Source: Veronia nyctiphanis (GTDB lineage Bacteria > Pseudomonadota > Gammaproteobacteria > Enterobacterales > Vibrionaceae). From it: a DNA stretch of 64,000 bases. Both the position numbers and the translations under genes were made by a program. The notes beneath the pieces were generated by a model. It was not told where the DNA came from. It saw only the letters and a list, made by a program, of their open reading frames with translations, and searched no databases. Where the stretch lies: contig NZ_PEIB01000001.1 in assembly GCF_004116385.1 (NCBI RefSeq), positions 186,001 to 250,000 on the forward strand, given 5' to 3'. Shown here in pieces: positions 56,749-64,000 of this stretch (the stretch's first letter is position 1; every line of letters begins with the position of its first letter).

Positions 56749-56980
56749 GTTTGCTGAAATATGACCTGTTCAGCACGAGCTAAAAAGAAAATCTCTTCCG
56801 TGTGATTAGAGTTATTAGGAACGCTCAATGAAGCAGTGTGACCTGCTAAGAAGCGAGCGAATCATAACGGCTTTGCAGGAGGCTTGTTCACATCAAAAGT
56901 TAATCTTTTATACACTGTTTTCTTTTATTGCTTGCTTAGATAACGCTTGGCCAATGTTGCAGCGATAGAGATTTCTTTGC

Positions 56981-57894
56981 TTACAGCAGGCTAAGCTGAT
57001 CGCCATGTCTATCAGGGTTCAGTGTTGCGATTTCTGGTAGGGGTTTCTCGTCAGTTGCCAGTTCCTCTGAAATCAATTTATAAAAGTGGTTGGCCAGCTC
57101 CGGTGCCTCGGTGTTGTCAGCGGTGTGTACCATCAGATACGGCACTTTTCCTTCTGTTATCCACTGGCAAAACTTCTTTTTCCAAGGAGTGAAAAACGCA
57201 TCGTTTTCCGCTAATGCTGGGTTTCCGATAAAACGCACCATAGGGGATTGATCGGTCGCGATAACGTGAACCGGCACTCTGGGTTTTTTCTTCTGTGCAT
57301 CAATAAGGCGTCGGTGTCGGCTTTAACCGCAAAGACTGGCCGAGAATCCATGATGATGCGATCAGCACTGTGAGAAATCAAAAGTGCATTAAAAGCTTTC
57401 TCATCGTCACCTTTGGCAAAAAATGCGGGGTGACGTACCTCCACACCCATCTGAAAGTCACGAGGCATAGATGTTAGAAAATTATCCAGCGCCGGCAGCG
57501 AGTCAGGGCCAAACGCGGCGGGCAGTTGCAGTGTCCACATGCCAATACGTGCGTGAAGTGGTGCCATTAACGTCAGGAATTCTCCGACCATAGCATCAGC
57601 ATGCTGGAGCATCAGCTGGTGGGTGATTGCCTTGGGAAACTTGAACGTGAAGCTGAAGTTGTCGCTGGTTGCCGACTTCCAGTTTTCAACCGTGGCAGGG
57701 GACGGGCTGGCATAAAACGTAGTGTTCCCCTCGACGGTATTAAAGACCTGTGCATAGCGAGCAAGTCTCTCGCCCGCTTTGGTACCAGAGGGATAAAACT
57801 TTCGTTGCCAGTCATTGTGCGACCATTGTGTAAGCCCGAGTCGAATGGGAGGGCGGGGCATTGCTTCGAGTGTCGCAGGGGTGATGGCGTCCAT
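56981..57894 (-). CDS. DUF72 (YecE-like) protein (frameshifted)
   Basis: TIM-barrel-like DUF72 protein of about 304 residues after repair. Visible family blocks: LGLTQWSHNDWQRKFYPSGT, RYAQVFNTVEGNTTFYASPS, FTFKFPKAITHQ and MGVEVRHPAFF in the first frame; HVIATDQSPMVRFIGNPALA and PYLMVHTADNTEAPELANHF in the second. One C is missing near 57312 (GCCTTATT for GCCCTTATT), which restores DTDALIDAQKKKPRVPVHVI. DUF72 members have no settled function. ATG at 57894 is used, with a GTG at 57900 as the alternative. Confidence 0.8.
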
Positions 57895-58038
57895 AATCAC
57901 TTATTGTTGGTAATCCCGATAAGTCGGTATTCTGATAATGTTGCGGTTGTTTGGTCAAGTGGTGGTGGTTTTTTGGTCAATCAACGGCATTTCCCGCATT
58001 TACTGTTTCTCTCTTTACTCAGAGCCGTTTTTTTCCTT

Positions 58039-58044
58039 TATAAT
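58039..58044 (+). promoter_or_regulatory. Candidate -10 element for aspS
   Basis: TATAAT at 58039-58044 is a perfect -10 hexamer about 140 bases before aspS; the best -35-like match (TTTACT at 58014) has a rather long 19-base spacer. Confidence 0.4.
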
Positions 58045-58185
58045 GCTCCGTCATTTTGTTATCTCTGATGGTTGCTAGGCAAACGTCTGGCTGGCAGCTA
58101 TCTGCGGCAAAACAGGCCGCGTGATTTTGTATTTTTGCACACAAAGCAGTGCAACCGGACAATCAAAACAGATCGGGAATTTTCT

Positions 58186-59967
58186 ATGCGAACCCAATAT
58201 TGTGGTCACCTGAACAAAGCCCTTGCAGGGCAAACTGTGGAACTTTGCGGCTGGGTTAACCGTCGCCGAGATTTAGGCGGTCTTATCTTCATCGATATGC
58301 GAGATCGTGAAGGTGTCGTTCAGGTGGTGATTGATCCGGATATGAAAGATGTCTTTGACATCGCTAACCAGCTACGTAACGAATTTTGTATCAAAATTAC
58401 CGGTGAAGTCCGTGTACGCCCAGGCAGTCAGGTCAACAAAGACATGGCAACGGGTGAAGTAGAAGTGCTGGCGCGCGGTCTTGAGATTATCAACCGTGCA
58501 GAGCCGCTTCCGCTGGATTTCAACCAAAACAACTCTGAAGAGCAGCGCCTGAAGCACCGCTACCTTGACTTGCGTCGTCCTGAAATGAGTGACCGCATCA
58601 AGCTGCGTGCAAAAGCGTCGAGCTTTGTTCGTCGTTTCCTAGATGACAATGGCTTCCTTGATATCGAAACGCCTGTGTTGACGAAAGCAACCCCAGAAGG
58701 CGCGCGTGACTATCTGGTACCTAGTCGTGTCCACAAGGGCAAATTTTACGCACTGCCTCAGTCTCCACAGCTGTTCAAGCAGCTGCTGATGATGTCAGGA
58801 TTTGACCGTTACTATCAAATCGTGAAGTGCTTCCGTGACGAAGATTTACGTGCCGACCGTCAGCCTGAGTTTACTCAGATAGATATCGAAACCTCTTTCA
58901 TGACCGCGGTAGAAGTGCGCGAGAAGATGGAAGAAATGATCCGCAACATGTGGCAAGAGCTGCTAAATGTGGATCTGGGCGATTTCCCAATGATGTCTTA
59001 TGAAGAAGCAATGCGTCGTTTCGGCTCTGACAAACCAGACTTGCGTAACCCGCTTGAGCTTGTCGATGTGGCTGACATCCTGAAAGACGTTGAATTCAAA
59101 GTATTCTCTGGCCCTGCGAACGATGAGAAAGGCCGTGTTGCGGTTATCCGTGTTCCGGGCGGCGCTGAGCTGTCTCGTAAGCAAATCGATGAGTACACCA
59201 AATACGTCGGTATTTACGGTGCCAAAGGTTTGGCATGGATGAAAGTCAACGACCGCGCAGCGGGCTTCGAGGGTGTTCAGTCTCCGGTTGCCAAGTTCCT
59301 GAATGAGGAAGTGGTCAACGCAATCCTTGACCGCACTGGCGCGGGGTCTGGCGATATCATTCTGTTTGGTGCTGACAGCGCGAAAGTGGTGACAGAAGCG
59401 ATGGGCGCGCTGCGTCTGAAACTGGGTATCGATCGTGAGCTCACAGACACCAGCAAGTGGGCACCGCTTTGGGTTGTTGACTGGCCAATGTTCGAAGATG
59501 ATGACGAAGGCAACTTGCATGCCGTTCACCACCCATTCACAGCACCTTTAGGTGTGACGCCAGAAGAGCTGAAAGCAAACCCTGCGGGCACGCTGTCAGA
59601 CGCTTATGACATGGTCCTTAATGGTTATGAAGTGGGTGGCGGCTCTGTTCGTATTCATAACTCAGAAATGCAAACGGCTGTCTTCGACCTGTTGGGCATT
59701 GAAGAAGATGAGCAGCAGCAAAAATTTGGCTTCCTGCTTGAAGCGCTCAAGTACGGTACGCCGCCACACGCGGGTTTGGCATTTGGCCTTGACCGTCTTG
59801 TGATGCTGCTGTGTGGTACTGAGAATATTCGTGACGTTATCGCGTTCCCGAAAACAACGGCGGCAGCTTGTCTTCTGACTGATGCACCAAGCGAAGCCAA
59901 TCCGGCAGCGCTTGAAGAACTGGCGTTGACGATTACGGCGGCACAGAAAGAACAAAACGACGCCTAA
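58186..59967 (+). CDS. aspS: Aspartyl-tRNA synthetase
   Basis: Charges tRNA-Asp; class II synthetase, 593 residues, intact here. The amino-terminal anticodon-binding OB fold shows [20 protein letters not shown]; motif 2 is [20 protein letters not shown] and motif 3 is [13 protein letters not shown]. The insert and ending are of the bacterial type. ATG at 58186 is the standard start; the frame is open to 58072. Upstream of yebC and ruvC in conserved order. Confidence 0.95.
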   Translation: MRTQYCGHLNKALAGQTVELCGWVNRRRDLGGLIFIDMRDREGVVQVVIDPDMKDVFDIANQLRNEFCIKITGEVRVRPGSQVNKDMATGEVEVLARGLEIINRAEPLPLDFNQNNSEEQRLKHRYLDLRRPEMSDRIKLRAKASSFVRRFLDDNGFLDIETPVLTKATPEGARDYLVPSRVHKGKFYALPQSPQLFKQLLMMSGFDRYYQIVKCFRDEDLRADRQPEFTQIDIETSFMTAVEVREKMEEMIRNMWQELLNVDLGDFPMMSYEEAMRRFGSDKPDLRNPLELVDVADILKDVEFKVFSGPANDEKGRVAVIRVPGGAELSRKQIDEYTKYVGIYGAKGLAWMKVNDRAAGFEGVQSPVAKFLNEEVVNAILDRTGAGSGDIILFGADSAKVVTEAMGALRLKLGIDRELTDTSKWAPLWVVDWPMFEDDDEGNLHAVHHPFTAPLGVTPEELKANPAGTLSDAYDMVLNGYEVGGGSVRIHNSEMQTAVFDLLGIEEDEQQQKFGFLLEALKYGTPPHAGLAFGLDRLVMLLCGTENIRDVIAFPKTTAAACLLTDAPSEANPAALEELALTITAAQKEQNDA

Positions 59968-59985
59968 GTCTCAAAATGCGTTGAA

Positions 59986-60014
59986 AATAAGGCCAGAATC
60001 TCTGGCCTTATTTT
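59986..60014 (+). terminator. Terminator after aspS
   Basis: AATAAGGCCAGA, loop ATC, TCTGGCCTTATT then T-rich bases: a 12-bp perfect stem 18 bases past the aspS stop. It could work on either strand. Confidence 0.85.
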
Positions 60015-60149
60015 ATTTCAGGCAAACAGAGAGTTCTGTTTGCTATAAACAATAAGTTAATCAGAACAACCTCAGCACAAAACGAGGCCAGCTGGCCACC
60101 TCCCCGAGCCAGATTAAGGCACTTTTCCTTGCTGATAATGGAGTGAAAC

Positions 60150-60896
60150 ATGGCAGGTCACAGTAAATGGGCCAACATCAAACACCGTAAAGCAGCGCAA
60201 GACGCTAAACGCGGTAAAATCTTCACCAAACTTATCCGTGAAATTGTGGTGTCAGCAAAAGAAGGCGGCGCCGAAACAGAGAACAACCCACGCCTCCGTG
60301 CGGCAGTCGATAAAGCACTGTCAAACAACATGACCCGAGACACGGTTAACCGTGCCATCTCACGCGGTGCGGGTGGTGAAGGTGACGAGAATATGGAGAC
60401 CGTCATCTACGAAGGTTACGGTCCGGGCGGAACAGCAGTCATGGTGGAATGTCTGACAGACAATCGTAATCGGACTGTTTCCGGCGTTCGTCACGCGTTC
60501 TCAAAAGCAGGTGGCAATCTGGGCACCGATGGTAGCGTGAACTATTTGTTTGAAAAGAAAGGCGTGATTTCTTACGCATCGGGTCTGGATGAGGACGAGG
60601 TGATGGAAGCGGCGCTGGAGGGGGGTGCAGACGATGTTGAGACGCATGAAGATGGCTCAATTGACGTTTACACCTCGCCGTCTGATTTTGGCCCGGTCAA
60701 AGATGCACTCGATGCTGCTGACTTAGAAGCACAAAATGCAGAAGTAACATTGGTTCCTTCTACTAAGGCCGATCTGGATGCTGATACTGCGCCAAAACTG
60801 CTTCGCTTGATTGATGCCCTCGAAGATCTTGATGATGTTCAGGAGGTGTATCACAACGGTGATATTTCCGATGAGGTGGCTGCGACGTTGGAATAA
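60150..60896 (+). CDS. yebC: YebC/PmpR family protein
   Basis: A 248-residue member of the YebC family (TACO1-like translation factors or regulators). Typical blocks: [58 protein letters not shown] and [20 protein letters not shown]. Length and sequence are standard. Seven bases separate it from ruvC, so they form an operon. Confidence 0.95.
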   Translation: MAGHSKWANIKHRKAAQDAKRGKIFTKLIREIVVSAKEGGAETENNPRLRAAVDKALSNNMTRDTVNRAISRGAGGEGDENMETVIYEGYGPGGTAVMVECLTDNRNRTVSGVRHAFSKAGGNLGTDGSVNYLFEKKGVISYASGLDEDEVMEAALEGGADDVETHEDGSIDVYTSPSDFGPVKDALDAADLEAQNAEVTLVPSTKADLDADTAPKLLRLIDALEDLDDVQEVYHNGDISDEVAATLE

Positions 60897-60903
60897 CTGA
60901 CGG

Positions 60904-61425
60904 ATGGCTATTATTCTCGGGATTGATCCGGGTTCGCGGATCACAGGCTATGGTGTGATTCGCCAGCAAGGACGTCATTTAGAGTACCTCGGAAGTGGTT
61001 GTATCCGCACTGAATCGGACGATTTGGCGGGTAAGCTAGGTCAGATTTATGCGGGTGTCAGTGAGGTGATCACTCAGTTTCAGCCTGATACCTTTGCTAT
61101 TGAGCAAGTATTCATGGCCCGCAATGCAGACTCTGCACTCAAACTTGGACAAGCACGGGGCAGTGCAATGGTCGCTGCCGTTAATGCTGGCTTACCCGTT
61201 TCTGAATATGCTGCTCGCCTGATCAAACAGGCGGTTGTAGGCAAAGGCAGTGCAGATAAGAAGCAGGTACAACATATGGTGGTTCATATGCTAAAACTGG
61301 CTTCAACCCCACAGGCCGATGCTGCTGATGCATTGGCTGTGGCAATTTGTCACGCTCATACCAACCATACGCTAGTTGCAATGGCGGGGCAGGCATCACG
61401 TGCCCGGAGGGGCCGCTATCAGTAA
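60904..61425 (+). CDS. ruvC: Holliday junction resolvase RuvC
   Basis: Endonuclease that resolves Holliday junctions with the RuvAB motor. The 173-residue protein has the catalytic opening [16 protein letters not shown], the acidic residue in [11 protein letters not shown] and the ending [15 protein letters not shown], with the last active-site Asp. Normal for RuvC. In most gammaproteobacteria ruvA and ruvB follow directly; here an unrelated hydrolase gene comes next. Confidence 0.95.
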   Translation: MAIILGIDPGSRITGYGVIRQQGRHLEYLGSGCIRTESDDLAGKLGQIYAGVSEVITQFQPDTFAIEQVFMARNADSALKLGQARGSAMVAAVNAGLPVSEYAARLIKQAVVGKGSADKKQVQHMVVHMLKLASTPQADAADALAVAICHAHTNHTLVAMAGQASRARRGRYQ

Positions 61426-61568
61426 ACGTCTACATGAAAACGGCGGGACAAGGGATGCCTTCTCTCGCTGTTTCTTTTCAATGACCCAATAACTTTTCTA
61501 TCTTCCTGTTAAATTTTGGGATGTTGTTTACTCTGGAAGAGTAGGCTGTCGATAAATAGGGAGGCAAA

Positions 61569-62073
61569 GTGACACAATCAACGCTGATCACAGCATCCAA
61601 CAGTATACTTTTGGCTGTTGATATTCAGGAAGAACTGCTACCTGCAATTCACAACCATGTGTCTCTTTTACATCGGACGACTGTGCTACTCGATGTAGCG
61701 AGAAAACTCGATATCCCCAGAGTATTTAGCGAGCATTGCGTCGATAAAATTGGCCCCATCATCCTCATTTCTAACTTCAACCGCTGGCGAACATCATACG
61801 CTGACAAAAACGAATTTTAGTCTGGTCGCTGAACCTGGGGCCATCGCTGATCTTGCAGGTATGGAGAAACGGCAAGTCATCATTATCGGGATAGAAGCAC
61901 ACGTTTGTGTATTACAAAGCGCCATTGGTTTGCTAGAAAACGGCTTCGAAGTGTATCTGGGGTCTGATGCGATTGGGTCAAGAAGTTCTTCTCATGTTGA
62001 TGATGCGATTCGACGAGCTGAAGTGAATGATTGGGTCTTATGTGAAGGCATGAGGTGTTATGTATTAATCTGA
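61569..62073 (+). CDS. Isochorismatase-like cysteine hydrolase (frameshifted)
   Basis: Hydrolase of the isochorismatase fold. The first frame starts at a GTG with GGGAGG upstream and holds the catalytic Asp region LLAVDIQEELLPAIHN. The second holds the Lys (TLTKTNFSLV) and the catalytic Cys region VIIIGIEAHVCVLQSAIGLL, then VYLGSDAIGS. The frame change near 61770-61790 is two bases in net effect, so either two single deletions or one insertion separates the parts. Members of this subgroup (YcaC-like and related) act on unknown amides or esters. About 168 residues after repair. Confidence 0.7.
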
Positions 62074-62349
62074 AATGAAACGCGAGTGTAGCACGAAATT
62101 GGCAACTTCCCCCTTATATTAACCCGGTTTCAAAAATCCTATCCCCCAAAAAGCCTGCCAAATAATTAAGGCTAACCTTGGCGGTGATGACTAATATTTT
62201 ATGCAATTTGATTTATTTTCAGGTATTCCGTGAATTAATTCCCAGTCTCCTATTATCTCTCATAATCATCTTGAAACGAGATTAATTTTCATTAGGTTAT
62301 CAATATCATCATAACTACCATATAAATTAGTCAGTCGGTAATACCAAGA

Positions 62350-63804
62350 ATGAAAATTGCGATAATAGGTGCTGACGTAGCTGGCATATCAGTAATGAAA
62401 TCACTATCAAACCATGTAAAAAGTCATGGTATTGGTAACACCTATTTAGACGGTACGGTTTATGAGCCTGAAAAAATGGGAGGCTTGGCTTATCAAACCA
62501 AAAGTAATGCATGTTTGCTTAACCTTCCAGCAGGTATAATGTCGATTGATTCAAGTAACTCCTCTTGTTTTTTACAATGGCTAAATAAAAACAACATACC
62601 TACGCACTCTATACCAAGGTATATATTCGGTAATTACTTAAAAGAACAGTACAACAAACTTATAAACGAAAGTAATCCTTGGATAAGGTTCAACAGTAAG
62701 GAACAAGCAGTTAAGAAAATAAGTAAAATAGGGAAGCTATTCAAAGTATACACTTTCAATAATTTTGACATTGTTGATAAAGTTGTATTATTTGCTGGCC
62801 ATTCTGAGCCTACTTCTCTTATAGAGCAGACTGAAAACAGCAATTACATAAATAACCCATGGAAATATGATTTCACAAAAATAGATAAGCATAACAGTAT
62901 CGCAATAGTAGGAACACGCTTAACCGCTTTCGATGTGGTCAAAAAGTTATTCTACAATGGCCATAAAGGACCAATCACTCTATTCTCTCGCACAAACAAC
63001 CCACCGCACGTGAGAAGCCTAGTATCCTCCCCCATACCACTCAAGTACTTAAGATGGGATGTGATAGAGTCACTGAAAGATAACCATGGTCATGTCCCCT
63101 TAGAAAAAGTGATAGAACTTCTGTCTCATGAACTCTCTAATTCGGGAGATTCATTCCTTTTGTCATCGGAAAAAGTAACTTGCCCGTCTACGTTCATCGC
63201 TTCCCAACTCGATTTGGCAAAGAGTGCAAGCCCAGACCAAGAAATACTTAGCGCGCTATATCGTTCAAAGCTTATCGACCTTATTTGGATGAGATTATCA
63301 TCAAAAGATAAATCCTACTTTTATGAAAACTTTCATAGCAAATGGATGTGTTTGGCACATCCTATTACTTTCGAAAATGGCGTTTTCCTTAATGATGCTA
63401 TAGAAAGTGGCTATGTCCAAATAGAAAAAGGTCTAAAAGAAATCAAAGAAGATTACGTTTATGGATTTAGACTAATAACACAAAAATCCTTGGATTTTGA
63501 TTACGTGGCAAATTGTACTGGCATGTCAAAATCCATTAAAAAACACAAATCCAGTTTATTATGTAGCATAGATACTGACGACAACTTATTAGAAAACCAT
63601 TTTGGCGGGATCGATATCAATCCATATAATCTGCAAGTCATCTCTAAAAATGGCGAAGAAACGACAGGATTCTATGCCAATGGTGCGATTACTTGTGGCG
63701 TATTTTTCTCTGCATTTGCCACTATACACGCCGTACGAAATTCTTTTTCTATCGCAAATAATATCTTGTCTGATTTAAATATAGAACAGAGAGCATCAGC
63801 ATGA
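62350..63804 (+). CDS. FAD/NAD(P)-binding protein of the COG4529 (YdhS-like) type
   Basis: A 484-residue flavoprotein. It opens with the dinucleotide-binding motif IAIIGADVAGISVMKSLSNH (the usual GxGxxG reads GADVAG) and continues with YEPEKMGGLAYQT, CLLNLPAGIMSI, a second nucleotide-binding segment IAIVGTRLTAFDVVKKLFYN, and FYANGAITCGVFFSAFATIH at the end, as in the COG4529 family. AT content is much higher than in aspS-yebC-ruvC. The stop overlaps the MFS gene start by four bases (ATGA), so the two are coupled. Reaction unknown; oxidation or hydroxylation of an exported compound is possible. Confidence 0.65.
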   Translation: MKIAIIGADVAGISVMKSLSNHVKSHGIGNTYLDGTVYEPEKMGGLAYQTKSNACLLNLPAGIMSIDSSNSSCFLQWLNKNNIPTHSIPRYIFGNYLKEQYNKLINESNPWIRFNSKEQAVKKISKIGKLFKVYTFNNFDIVDKVVLFAGHSEPTSLIEQTENSNYINNPWKYDFTKIDKHNSIAIVGTRLTAFDVVKKLFYNGHKGPITLFSRTNNPPHVRSLVSSPIPLKYLRWDVIESLKDNHGHVPLEKVIELLSHELSNSGDSFLLSSEKVTCPSTFIASQLDLAKSASPDQEILSALYRSKLIDLIWMRLSSKDKSYFYENFHSKWMCLAHPITFENGVFLNDAIESGYVQIEKGLKEIKEDYVYGFRLITQKSLDFDYVANCTGMSKSIKKHKSSLLCSIDTDDNLLENHFGGIDINPYNLQVISKNGEETTGFYANGAITCGVFFSAFATIHAVRNSFSIANNILSDLNIEQRASA

Positions 63805-64000
63805 AGCGTTCATTAGATGTTGAAAAGACAAGCGTTAGCGTGCTATTCGCCTTGTTAGTCGCCCTACCCATGATTTCCACGGACCTACTTGTTCCGGCGA
63901 TACCTGTCGTTGTTGAACAGCTTGGTACAACGCAAGAGTTTGGCAAACTGACGTTCGTTTCTTACATGATAGGATTTGCAGCTTCTATACTGCTTTTTGG
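63801..64000 (+). CDS. MFS efflux transporter, Bcr/CflA-like (5' part)
   Basis: The first 66 codons of a major-facilitator protein, cut by the window end. After a short polar start (MKRSLDVEKTSVSV) comes helix 1, LFALLVALPMISTDLLVPAI, and helix 2, FVSYMIGFAASILLF. The MISTDLLVPAIP pattern is like that of Bcr/CflA drug exporters (typically 'STDMYLPALP'). Coupled to the flavoprotein gene by a four-base overlap. Confidence 0.65.
   Translation, partial: MKRSLDVEKTSVSVLFALLVALPMISTDLLVPAIPVVVEQLGTTQEFGKLTFVSYMIGFAASILLF

Larger units (their letters stand above)
56571..56980. other. Intergenic region after the RND cluster
   Basis: About 410 bases between convergent genes. It contains a strong plus-strand terminator (56640-56670) and a strong minus-strand terminator (56722-56748). 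The remaining 230 bases show no gene or repeat. Confidence 0.65.

Overview
The window reads as a chromosomal segment of a marine gammaproteobacterium, most likely a member of the Vibrionaceae. Supporting this are cysS, ppiB-lpxH, cmoA-cmoB and aspS-yebC-ruvC with the expected protein sequences, a VC2046/SO_2500-type protein and a VirK/YbjX protein. Base composition is moderate overall, with clearly AT-richer genes around 3.0-4.3 kb, 14-16 kb, 23.3-25.2 kb, 35.5-37.8 kb and 62.1-63.8 kb. I saw no rRNA, tRNA, CRISPR array or insertion sequence.

Layout. 0-3 kb: the end of a substrate-binding gene and the putrescine importer potGHI. 3-6.5 kb: a lipocalin/AttH-like protein, puuR and puuB. 6.5-10.2 kb: a divergent SDR/TetR pair with a twin operator, and a small iron-type operon (two membrane proteins and PepSY-TM) behind a Fur-box-like site. 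10.4-16.2 kb: puuC, two SDRs, a Baeyer-Villiger-type monooxygenase and a TetR regulator. 16.5-19.4 kb: a beta-alanine-type transaminase and a CoA-acylating semialdehyde dehydrogenase. 19.6-23.3 kb: a lone EAL domain, lpxH, ppiB, cysS. 23.6-39.6 kb: mixed genes including a secreted beta-propeller protein, LysR plus guanidinobutyrase, DUF535, a voltage-gated-type K+ channel, MalY/PatB, an ABC-F ATPase, a lipoprotein, a DUF4105 protein and cmoBA. 39.8-56.6 kb: a TetR regulator, then four tandem RND exporters interleaved with LolA-like periplasmic proteins and outer-membrane beta-barrels. 57-64 kb: DUF72, aspS, yebC, ruvC, an isochorismatase-like hydrolase, and an AT-rich FAD/NAD(P)-binding protein overlapping an MFS efflux gene cut by the window end.

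Two systems stand out. First, polyamine use: uptake (PotFGHI), oxidation (PuuB, PuuC), beta-alanine or related amine breakdown (BauA-like, MmsA/BauC-like) and 4-guanidinobutyrate hydrolysis (GbuA-like). The puuB, puuC and transaminase genes share an upstream motif, TGTTyGwTATATTTkAC, that resembles the E. coli PuuR site. Second, the RND/LolA-like/beta-barrel cluster carries the parts of a complete inner membrane-periplasm-outer membrane route. It is repeated in four divergent copies, with TTGAC-N5-GTCAA operator-like repeats before the third and fourth exporters. This is the best candidate for an undescribed system.

Major caveat: at least sixteen genes, including essential cysS, are broken by what look like single-base deletions, often inside runs of one base. 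This points to sequencing or assembly error rather than decay, so split genes are annotated here as one gene with a frameshift.
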